Of a stretch of 64,000 bases of DNA, positions 20,064 to 29,530 are shown piece after piece (within the stretch, counting starts at the first letter, position 1; every line of letters begins with the position of its first letter). This DNA is from Adiantum capillus-veneris (Eukaryota > Streptophyta > Polypodiopsida > Polypodiales > Pteridaceae). The notes below the pieces were generated by a model. That model was not told where the DNA came from and did not search any database. It saw only the letters and a list, made by a program, of their open reading frames with translations. The stretch covers positions 23,142,077 to 23,206,076 of the forward strand of contig CM043946.1 in NCBI GenBank assembly GCA_014529385.2. The letters are read 5' to 3'. The position numbers and the translations under genes were made by a program.

Positions 20064-21507
20064 ATGGCTTCCACGTCTTCCCGCCCAAGAAGCTCTAGGT
20101 ATTTATGGTCTCTCACACCAACTAGCAACACCTGCACTTTGCCTAGAAGGCCAAGTAATAGCATATCATCAATTACAATATCAAATTCAATAAGTGAAGA
20201 GAACCAATGGGTTGGACAAAGGATAAACAAAGGTTCATGGGTCCTAATGCAACTAAGAAGAGCCAAGAGGTCTAGTGCTATCAATGTTTACCGCTCAGCA
20301 TGGAAGGCCAGAGTGTTGGATTTCAAAGTTGAAATCGATAAAAGATCTGTAAAGGAAGTTCTTGTTCAATATGTATTTACCTATCCAGACGTGATAGCAA
20401 ACGATGGAAATGTGTCAGATATACATCAAACCACGTTGCAATTGTAAGTATTCTTCACATTTCAACTGCATTTGATTTGTCATTTCACTTATTGATACTC
20501 TCAGTTTAACTTTTGTTATATATTTTGCAACATTTATCCCTCTTCTTATGAGCAATGGCTCCATTCTTCACATCTCAACTACATTAGATTTGTCATTTTC
20601 ACTTATTGATACTCTTAGTTTAACTCTTGTTATATATTTTTCAGATGTTTATCCCTCTTCTTATGAGCAATGGGAGCATGTGGAGTGCATAATAGGCCTC
20701 TTCCTTGTCGTTCATGTCTACATTGGTTCTCTACATTATTCAGGGAGAACCAACAAAAGCCTGACTGATAAAGGAATATTTTTCTATGGCCACTTCTACC
20801 AACTCTGCCCAGGGAATAAGAATGGCATGTTGGTGAAAGTGCCTCTACCAACCGACTAAAACACTTTGGACTGGCCAGTTCCTGAGGAAACAATGGTGGA
20901 GGCAATGCAAAGTAAGCTCTAGAAGGATATACAAAGGTCTCTACGTAGCTCTATTCCCACCAAAATGGTTAGAATTGCAAACTTTTGTCCCGCTGCACTG
21001 TTCATAGAGTTGTTTCATAACTACAATATACGTGTTATGAAAACTATGTTCATGTGCAAGTCATTTCAGCAGTCATCCTGTGACAAACTTCTTGACAGAG
21101 GATGGTATGTAAAGGAAGAGATTGGCATACGGTGCGAGGTCGCACTTGACACTCTAGTTGTCAAGTACATGATTGCAAGCCAATCACTGTTAGTCTCTTT
21201 TTGGTATATGCGATCACAAATGCTCAGAGGTAATTATATTCCTATGGACCAGGTTTCTGCAGGTTTGGAAGATAATCCTGTTGTGGATGTGGAAGTGTTT
21301 GATAAAGAGCATGGCCTAATGTTGGTGGTTACAATAAGGGAGCTATGCAGTCTTCTGCAGTTGCGGCAAGACATAATTGAAGAGTCAATGGACAGGGATT
21401 TTTCAGATTTTTTCTTTTTCCTAGATGGCCATAAGCTGATGCGGCATAGGGAGAAAGATATTTTGTGCAAAGAGTTGGATGGTCCGGTTGAAATAGTGTC
21501 AACGTAA
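20064..21507 (+). pseudogene. Uncharacterised gene, C-terminus possibly ubiquitin-like
   Basis: The first segment is 20064-20447 (serine-rich start, then VKEVLVQYVFTYPDV), ending at a GTAAGT donor at 20444-20449. After a short intron with acceptor TTTTTCAG near 20642, the frame continues YPSSYEQWEHVECIIGLFL and runs to 21507 with two in-frame stops (20857-20859 and about 20920). The joined frames are off by one, so there is a further lesion. The last ~75 residues (VDVEVFDKEHGLMLVV, TIRELCSLLQL, FFFFLDGHKL, DGPVEIVS) follow the strand-helix-strand order of ubiquitin-like folds, with the conserved F-DG-L and DG..I-V pattern. That is a by-eye inference. It converges on the H3/Ulp1/FCP1-like gene, with only ~210 bp between their ends. 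Confidence 0.45.
20451..20677 (+). repeat. Tandem duplication across an intron-exon boundary
   Basis: Two copies about 113 bp apart, beginning 'ttcttcacat' at 20451 and 20564 and each ending 'cctcttcttatgagcaatgg'. They span intron sequence and the first exon codons. In the left copy the acceptor is lost (ttttgcaac); the right copy keeps tttttcag. Confidence 0.8.
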
Positions 21508-21633
21508 CAGAGATTCTTATGAACCCAAGTGTATACAAATGACTTTCAATACATGAAGTTTTTTTGAGCTCATTTGTCAATTGTGGTCTGTGAATATAAG
21601 CGTTCTTGAAATACATTTCTTTAGCCATTGACA

Positions 21634-21635
<2 letters not shown>

Positions 21636-21685
<50 letters not shown>
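21636..21685 (+). repeat. (CT)n microsatellite
   Basis: A pure CT run between the two convergent gene ends. Confidence 0.95.
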
Positions 21686-21688
<3 letters not shown>

Positions 21689-21718
21689 GTTAGGCAAGAC
21701 AAAGACATGATAGAAGAG

Positions 21719-24500
21719 TCATCTTAGTTCATTAGAAAGTACAAACTCGTCCGTGAACAATGGACTGAGATACAATTTCTGTAAGTATGGAATCAAAATG
21801 TCTTCAAGGTAAAAATCAAAGGTATGCCCCTCAAAAGAGGGTGGTGAGATAGTTGTTCCTGGTGGATTTAGGTCTCCCTTTTCAGGAGTATCATCAATCA
21901 GTAGTGTATTATTTGCATCAAAGGGTACATCGATTTGGCTGAACGGTTTGTAAAAAAGAGGTAAGTGTGGTTTTTTAGGGTGGTAGTGGCCCTCGATGGT
22001 AACGCATTTTCTCTGATTATACGAAAAGAAAAAACTTGCCGTATCAGCACCACATACATTGCAAACTATTGTAACTAGTGGCGACAAGTTTTGCCTTTGC
22101 ATTGAAGACCATACGGTAACTCTAAAGCACGAAAGAAGAAAGTGAATAAATTCTTTTGTTCTTGGATGAACCAAAACTCGATAAGTACCCATCCAAAATG
22201 TTTTCAAATCCTCGTAGGTGTCTGCTATACCGAGAGGCACGCGCGTCAGCAGCAATCCATTGATGTCCAAGATAATCAACCTCTATAAAAGTTGACAAGT
22301 ACATATAAGTAGTTAGAAGCTGAACATATTTTGCCATACTTAAATAGACATTACCGGAACAACCGTATCTACAGGTAGCAAGGGTCCATACTGGGTCTCC
22401 ATAGTGTTGTTGTCGTTGTTTCTATCCTCTGCTTTAGCTTCATCGTCGTAGTCATCGTTCTCATCTTCATCAAGGGTCTCGCCCATGGCTCTTTCTGCCT
22501 CATCCAGGGTTTCCTCCAAGGTCTTTTCCTCTCCCTCCATTAGCCAACTTGCATCATCCATATCCTTTTGGGGCTCGTCCATTGGCCGGATTGCCTCATC
22601 CATAGGCCTGCTTTCCTCATCCATCCTTGCCTCAGTTTCCTCCATGGGATTTTTTGGCTCCTCCATTGGCCTACTTGCCTCTTTCATTGTCTCCTCCATA
22701 ATCCCCTCTGCTTGTACACTAGCACCTTGCACAGCCTCGTTTGGACTTTCTGCATCCTCGGCCCTTTCATCTTTGGCTGGTATGACCCCCTTGGCTCGTT
22801 GTGGTTCCACTGTATCTGATACAGGGGCTTCTGGTGGTGGCTCGTCACGTATTGTCATATCAATTCTGCAATCATCCAAGCAGCTATCTTAAGCTTCTCT
22901 GGGGTTCGACATAGTGAGCAGGTGTTGTATTAGACTTGCCTGATATCTTTGCAAATAATCATATGTGTAGTTTTGCACAGCAGTCTATAAAATTAAAAGA
23001 CCACATGGTGAGAAGTCTTGTATAAAGAAAACCAAAACTGACTGAATGCATTGCCAAATGGTTACCTTAGTCATGAAAGGTTGTAATGCAAAGTAGCTTT
23101 GTAGGACATATTCTTCATGGAGAAGACATCTCCAGCCGCAAGAAGTTGCATCGGTTTGATTTGGTACAGAAACATCTTTGATTGGGGCCTTGTATAGTTC
23201 GTACCTTCCACATAGCTTGCCATAAGCTAGCAATAATCTCTTTATACAACTGCATAAAGGAGTATCAGGATGTTATCTTGAGGCTTTCAAATTTACATGG
23301 ATATCCATAAGAAACACTTTCTGATACATAACACTTACAGCCTAATTTCAGGGTGGGTTCCTTTTATTGAATTGAACACCCACACTGCTGGCTGCTCAAC
23401 ATCAAGGCATATGAAACTCCAGTGATGATTGTTCTCATAAGGAAAGATGATGACAATTACTTCTAGCATATCACAGTGGAGAAACCAACTCTCGAATGTG
23501 CTAGATGGACTGTTCTTCTGTCTAATAATCACAGACATTTGTGGATCAAGAAGAAACACCTCCGTGTGGGTGTGCAGTGAAAGTTGACTTTTGATCAAAC
23601 TGCAGGGAGTGTACCTGATTTAGTACACCTATCATTTGAGTTTTCAAAGTTAGCAAAATATTAAAACTTACTTAAGACAAACGTAGATAGTTGTATCTGA
23701 TATCTAAGCATCTGGATCCAGCAGTATATTAATGTCCACTGTATCCAGAGCCAGCTTTCTGGATCCATCTATAAATGGTATCTCTGCAAGCAAACCATCC
23801 TTCATTGAAAGTAGAGTATCTTGGTTGTTTGCATCTATGGATCGGGTCACATTGCATTCTCTTTCCCTGTGGGACTCCACTGCTACTTTCATTTTCTCCC
23901 TAAGTTCTGCTTCCCTTATGTCTTGTGTTTGGCGAGCAACCGTCTCTGCCCTTGCTCTTGTATTAACATCATGTGTGACATCTACAACTGTGACTTGTGG
24001 CAATAGTTCAGGGGGGTATAGCAAAATTTCCCTCATTTTCTTATTCCTGTAGTCATTGGGTACCAAAAGTTTGTCATACCTCCACCTTACCCTTTTTAGT
24101 GTCTTGCTGTCTTTGCCCATTTTAGTCACCCTGTGGGCATGGGCTGCTACAATGGTCATGTCACTGAAGTACTAAAGCAGAAAGTCCTCTGCTGCTTCCT
24201 GTAGACCCATCAGTGCAACCACTTTCCACCTTTTAGTGCCCCAGGTAGCTTCATCACAAATGGACCTCACCATCCTCTGGAAGGGCAGCTTTGGTATGCA
24301 CAAATCAACACACATTTCTATCCCTTCCTGATTTCTTTGAAAAGTCCCATGCAGATCTGTAACTTATTCATCCTTGGACCTTTCAATATTTTACTTGGTT
24401 TTCCAGGTCTCTTCTTTGGGGTTGCAGATCTGCTACTTGCCTTAGCTGCCAACCCTGGTCCCTTGTCCGCCTTTCCTGTAGTGGCCTTTGTTCTAGCCAT
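21719..24500 (-). pseudogene. Histone H3-fold / Ulp1-like peptidase / FCP1-like phosphatase fusion gene
   Basis: It starts at ATG 24500-24498 with MARTKATTGK, like the H3 tail. The core follows: FKEIRK, KLPFQRMVRSI, LMGLQEAAEDFLL and AAHAHRVTKMGKD, matching H3 REIRK, RKLPFQRLV, ALQEAAEAYLV and AIHAKRVTIMPKD. A ~150-residue charged helical linker precedes a Ulp1/C48-type region with NNHHWSFICLDVE (His), VPNQTDATSCGW (Gln, Cys) and VFNS where Asp is usual. After Met/Glu/Asp-rich repeats comes an FCP1/NIF-like domain: LDINGLLL, HPRTKEFIHFLLS, VTVWSSM, LLIDDTPEK. Introns at 23600-23671, 23250-23338, 22985-23065 and 22283-22354 all have GT/AG ends and keep the frame. Lesions are a frameshift near 24330 and stops at 24172-24174, 23704-23706 and 22889-22891. 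It is probably a pseudogene of a real multidomain gene. Confidence 0.75.
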
Positions 24501-24521
24501 TCCACTATATACAAATAGAAG

Positions 24522-24523
<2 letters not shown>

Positions 24524-24605
<82 letters not shown>
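24524..24605 (+). repeat. (CT)n microsatellite
   Basis: A ~80-bp CT run ending in a C tract. It lies 24 bp upstream of the ATG of the fusion gene, in its presumed promoter or 5' UTR, and next to the junction with the gypsy integrase at 24653. Confidence 0.95.
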
Positions 24606-24607
<2 letters not shown>

Positions 24608-24652
24608 CCCCAAAACTCTCCCTGTCTCTCACCAAAACTTATCCCATTACTA

Positions 24653-25786
24653 ATGGCGCGCGTGAAAGAATTTTTTGACCATAAAATACACCTCTATGTG
24701 CCGTTCATCAAGAAATGCAACTTTTGCACATCCAATACCACTGTGGATTATGCCACATTATACCAAGTGATAGTAGCACCCGCATGGAGTCATGCTATTG
24801 TGGAATATTTGACTAATAAAGAGTTGCCAGGAGATTGGTCTAAAGCCAGACAAAAGGCTTTACAAATCGAAGCGAATAGGTATACCCTCATTAGTGACCA
24901 ATTGTATAAAAGAGGAACTGATGACCAGCTGAGGTTAGTTCGTCATGAAAATGACTACTTTCCATTATTGGAACAAGCTCATGCAGGCATAGCAGGAGGT
25001 CATTTTTCAACGGAGAGAACCGTAAAAATCATTATGGTTGCAGGCATATGGTGGCCGACCATGATTCAAGATGAAGCAGAATTCGTGAAAAGGTGTGATG
25101 AATGTCAACGCACTAAGGTACCAATTAAAAGAGACGAAATGCCTTTAAGACCAATGATGAGTGCTCGAGCATTTGCTAAATGGGGATTGGACTTTGTTGG
25201 TCCTATTACTCCACTAGTGTATCATTCACAAGCACAATATATCATAGTGGCCACGGATTACATGACCAAATGGGTGGAAGCAAAAGCCACAACCAAAGCA
25301 AACGCTAGAACCACGGCACAATTCTTATATGAATATGTGTTTACACGTTATGGCCTTCCAATTGAGCTGGTGAGTGATAGAGGGACACACTTTGTAAATG
25401 AAGTTATCCAAAATCTCTTAAATGAGTTTATGGTAATTCATCGCAAATCTGCACCCTACCATCCACAAGCCAATGGTCAAGCAGAAGAGACCAACAAAAT
25501 ATTGTGCACAGTTCTTACAAAACTGGTTAGTGAAACAAGAACGGACTGGGATCAAATGCTATATTCGGCATTGTGGGTTTATCGAGTTGCATATAAAACA
25601 ACACTCAATGCTACACCATTTAATATGGTATATGGGTTAAATGCAATATTGCCTATTGAATTTTTGATTCCCACACTAAGGGTAGCCACACAATTGGACT
25701 GGACGGGGCATGAGCTTTCAGAACGATTAGCGGACCTTGAAAAATTAGATGAGTTATGACTCAATACTGTAGCAGCCATATATGCT
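24653..25786 (+). pseudogene. gypsy integrase (zinc modules and catalytic core)
   Basis: A reading frame of 368 codons, closely similar to the integrase of the minus-strand element. It opens with the end of a first H2C2 module (CNFC), then a ~60-residue spacer, then a complete second H2C2 module (AHAGIAGGHFS with CDEC). The catalytic core follows with D (WGLDFVG), D (LVSDRGTHF) and E (NGQAEETNK) all present. A TGA at 25757-25759 falls at the point where the related copy reads RL. A few more codons (LNTVAAIYA) follow before the solo LTR. The first ~20 codons are junction sequence; RT and everything upstream are missing. Confidence 0.88.
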
Positions 25787-27359
25787 GTCATAATAATCAA
25801 TATCTAATTCTCCTAAATGACTTTCTCATATTAAACTGATCATTTAATGTGGGGAAGTTCTAGGGGAGAAAAGGTTAGAATATTGGTGAAGCTAGCAGAC
25901 CGGCCACAGTAGGGATCCAAAGGAGGGAAAATAGGGATCTAAAGGGGGGGGGCCATCTGCAAAAGAGCCATGTGCAACAATGGGCTAAAAAGACCCTAAG
26001 GTTCAACCCATTAAGACTTCCAAAATGCTAAGGTTCCAAAATTCAAAGGTTGTGTCCAAAGGTCAAACCTAGGGGAAATTGGATGCTTTGTGTGTGTAAA
26101 AAAAGTCTTTGCATATCCCTACATGGGAGGGGGCGAGCCCTAAAGGTAGGGGATGAGACAGAAAATCACACACACACAGAGGCTCCCTTTACACAAAGGG
26201 AATGAGGGACACATGTCAGCTCCCTAGGCCAGATGCCCACAAGGTGTGTCCAGTTTCTATTGGATGACCCTTGAAGTGGACCGATGAGAATTAAGCTAGA
26301 GTAAATCTAGTTTAATTAATTTAAAAACATTTAATAAAAGAAACCAATGAGAATTAAGTCTCCTAGAAGACTATTGGGCAGTCTCCCAAGGGGTCCAATG
26401 AGCATTCAGGAGCCCAATGGCTTGCTTGATTCCTATTGTCTAGGAGGAAAAGGGGTCCAATGAGAGTTTAGTTTAATTATTTAATTACCTAAATCTCTCA
26501 CAAAAGGGGAAAGGGGGACACATGTCAAAAGGCTATCACTTATGCTGCTTAATGGTCATTGGCTTGACTTGAGGAGAGCCAATGAGGGCTCAGCAAGAGG
26601 GCTCGCCCAAGAGAGAGAGGGGGTTGATTTTTGCAAGGCATTATCACACACACACTCACACACAGTCTATGTGTGAAGCAAAGAAGACTATCTCTTCCCA
26701 AGCTTTAATGGAGAGCTCATCACCTACTCCAAGCTTGTGAGATAGAAGCCTACATCAACACTCTCTTGGCATGTGGATGCAACTCCAACCAAGAGCCAAG
26801 ATTCAATGCATGCTCATCTCCTCTACCAAGCTAATTACTAAGCTAAGCTATGCTAATATGAGTGATTATGTGAGGAGATGTACATCTTTCTCGTAAGATA
26901 CTCCTTCTTCCTCTCAATCTACTCTCATACCCTGCTAGCTCTCACCATCTTCGAAGGTGTGTGAGGTCTTGGGTCTGAGAACGGGGATAATTCAAGTTGT
27001 GTTTGCTAAGTGTTTTGCTTAGTGCATGAAGCTTTCATCTTCATTGCACTAGCTAGTCTTGAAGGAACACAAAGAATTGTATTGTACAATGTCTCTCTTG
27101 ATGGGAGAAACCATAATACAAAGCCTTTTGGAGGGGGGACCGGCTCCATGCAAATCCGGTCCTCAACTGTTGTCATTAGCTTAATTTCTCTCTCTTTTGA
27201 AAGTATTGTCGATGCTATCTAACTAGGTGTTATGCTTTTTGTTGCTCTCTCCACCCAAGCACTCTTGTAATTCTCATTAGGAATCTATTCTAATGAAATG
27301 CCCACTATGTTCATGCTAATTTTCGCTACACATAAGTTATTAGGCCATTAAATGTTACA
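25787..27359 (+). mobile_element. Solo LTR inserted in the integrase
   Basis: A 1573-bp block begins TGTCATAA and ends TGTTACA. It interrupts the integrase exactly between LNTVAAIYA and KKRQQKEFFD, which are contiguous in the related copy at 6484-6777 (SVAQIYAQKRKQKQFFD). The flanks are tatgc (25782-25786) and tatgg (27360-27364), a 4-of-5 target duplication. No coding potential is visible inside. The block holds CA-rich tracts near 26170 and 26645. Confidence 0.7.
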
Positions 27360-27650
27360 TATGGAAAAAAAGACAACAGAAAGAGTTTTTTGACAAACAT
27401 GTCAAGAACAAGGACTTTAAAATGGGCGACTATGTCTTAGTATACACCCTTAAATAGCATGCCAAGAAGCTAAAGAAAAGGGTAATGGGGCCTTATTTGG
27501 TCCAAAAAATATCATCCAGCGGAGCAGTAAAACTGTCGACACTAGATGGAAAAGAAATGCCGAACCAGATTAGTGGGTGTCGTTTGAAAAAGTATCATCT
27601 ACCTTTAACACCAGAAATGTTGTTTCAATTGCATTATGGCAAAGCCTATA
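27360..27650 (+). pseudogene. gypsy integrase C-terminal domain
   Basis: This continues the integrase after the solo LTR: KKRQQKEFFDKHVKNKDFK, MGDYVLVYTLK, one TAG, KRVMGPYLVQKISSSGAV, LDGKEMPNQISGCRLKKY. It is the same domain as at 6484-6850 on the minus strand. It ends with a TAG near 27650 and leads into a Lys/Arg/Glu-rich linker. Confidence 0.8.
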
Positions 27651-27699
27651 GATAGGAACAACAAAGAATTCAGGACCAAGCACAACAAGAAGCCAAGGA

Positions 27700-28997
27700 A
27701 CGCATTGCTAAGCGAAAGAAGTTTCTAAGGACAATAAACATGGTCACACCAATGATGGCTGACGAATATCCTCTTTCGACATTCCGAACAATATTCAAAG
27801 CGAAGAGTTAGCAAAGACAATAAAAAAATTTATGGCTCAAGACGAAAGCACCATTGACAACTTGAAAGATACGTGGTGTAGTCCTTACATAAAAGCTTAT
27901 GCAGGCACAGAACAAGTTGAAACCTATGCATTGCTTGACACTAGAGAAAAAATGAGTGTCATCAGCTTTGAGCTCTTTCAGAAACTTGGACCAATGAGGA
28001 AGTTCCCAGAGACACACAGGTTGAAAGTAGCATCGAGTGATGAGGTGACCACGTTGTGGTCTATTATATTACCAATCACAGTGCAGGCACACCTGTACAC
28101 TACCAAGTTCCATGTACTTCCACTAAGTAGATCAGCAACGTCGTGTATCTTAGCAATGTCATGGATGAAAGCTAACATGGTATTCATTGATTTGGATACT
28201 AATGAAGCACTATTCAGAAATGAAAACTTTTCAGAACCCTTCTTATCATATGACCAATACATGTCAAGGTGGAGATAGGAGTCAATAAAACCGCAAAGCA
28301 TTGACCAACAACAAACAAAGTTTACATATCAAGAAACGTATTATCAAAAATCAACAATCATGCAGGGAACCAGGCAAGTTTGGGTATGACGTACAGATCT
28401 AGCCGAGGCACAATTTCATCAAGGGAGGAAATATAAAGTTTGGATCAAGAAAGACAACTTAATTCCTGTAAAAAAGTGGACAGATGAACAGACAAAACAC
28501 CAAAAGCCAGCAAAGCTTCAAAGAAAAATTGTCAACCAGCCGAATACGCAACGGACTATATTGGTATGGCGGCCAAAATTACCAATTCAAACGTGCCAAC
28601 AACACAAGTATGGATGCCAAAGAAGACCACCGAACAGTTGTCTACAACTATCAATGCCAAGCCAAATCATACAACCAGCACGCAGAAACAAGCAGAATCC
28701 ACAACAATAACTACAAGGATCTGTACGACCAAAGTCATCCAATGGAAAAGAACGAATGTTCCACCAGAACATGCAACAAAATGTTCAACAATATCGACTT
28801 CAAAGGAGACACATATGCCAATTAAAAAACCGTGGAAAACAATCAAACAAAGAGCGGCAGATTTACAACTTCTTCTTGCAAAGAAAATCTGCCAGCCAAC
28901 TCAGGCTACCACAGGAAACCTCAACGACAAATCTGCCAATAAGCAAATCAATTATACCTTCCTCTTACACCGCATAAATTCTTTCTACATGCATTGA
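27700..28997 (+). pseudogene. Retropepsin-like ORF 3' of integrase, plus conserved tail
   Basis: A frame from 27832 to 28278 carries YALLDTREKMSVISFELFQK, where the active-site Asp is kept but the Gly of DTG is Arg. It then has CILAMSWMKANMVFIDLDTN, equivalent to the ILGRPW strand. Beyond, in other frames, come TRQVWV, YKVWIKKDNL and TTQVWMPKK motifs, and the tail KTIKQRAADLQLLL, matching the minus-strand copy (TIKQRAQRLQDFL at ~5430). The region is preceded by a linker ERIAKRKKFL. Position, motif order and tail are shared with 5192-6398, so this is a genuine module of the lineage rather than a misplaced protease. Confidence 0.65.
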
Positions 28998-29104
28998 CTG
29001 TACATGCAGATAGGGCGACATTACAAGGCCTGCATTAGCATGAGTTCACGCCCATGCACATCACATACCCTTGACGATACCCTATCATCCGGGAGGACTC
29101 CAAC

Positions 29105-29119
29105 TAGGAGGGGGGGAGG
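29105..29119 (+). promoter_or_regulatory. Polypurine tract (internal or 3')
   Basis: It reads actaggagggggggagg, nearly the same as the tract at 35175-35187 that directly precedes an LTR. Here no TG follows at once. It may be the 3' PPT of the integrase element or a second, internal PPT between pol and ORFX. Confidence 0.65.
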
Positions 29120-29530
29120 CATTCCAAATGCGGAATCACGTCATATATTAGAGGGAAATGTTTGTGATTAATTTTTCAACCATTTTTGCGTTTTATTGTG
29201 TGATTTTGGAAAAAAGAATATGCCCTTGTAATTAATCAGAATTGGGGACCAAATGATCATATATGAGTCCCTAGGGATGTGTATATACTATAAAGAGAGT
29301 CAAAACTGGTCAAAAACTGTCGAAAAATAGCAAAAAATAGGCCAAGGTTGACGATTAAGAGTGAGAATGTACATAGACGAGAGAAAAGTGAGCTACAAAG
29401 TGTTTTGCTTTTCATTGGTATTTTTATAGGTTAGAATTGCTATTTTTGGGTTATTTTGGATTTATTTGCTTTATTTTAGCCATTTTCTAGCAAAAAATAT
29501 ATTAAAAAAATTCCATAATCCAGATGGAAA
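29120..29530 (+). other. AT-rich block after the PPT, LTR-like
   Basis: Similar by eye to 4790-5195 (minus strand). It does not resemble the LTR that begins at 35188, so the two are not the LTR pair of one element. It contains no gene. Confidence 0.45.

Noticed and set aside
22485-22892. Plus-strand ORF opposite the acidic repeats of the fusion gene
   Set aside because: A shadow of the Met/Glu/Asp repeats; the frame-preserving introns support the minus strand.
24383-24635. ORFs reading RERERE or SLSLSL (also at 15570, 21329, 41395, 45838, 54434, 60321)
   Set aside because: Translations of GA/CT microsatellites in all frames; not genes.
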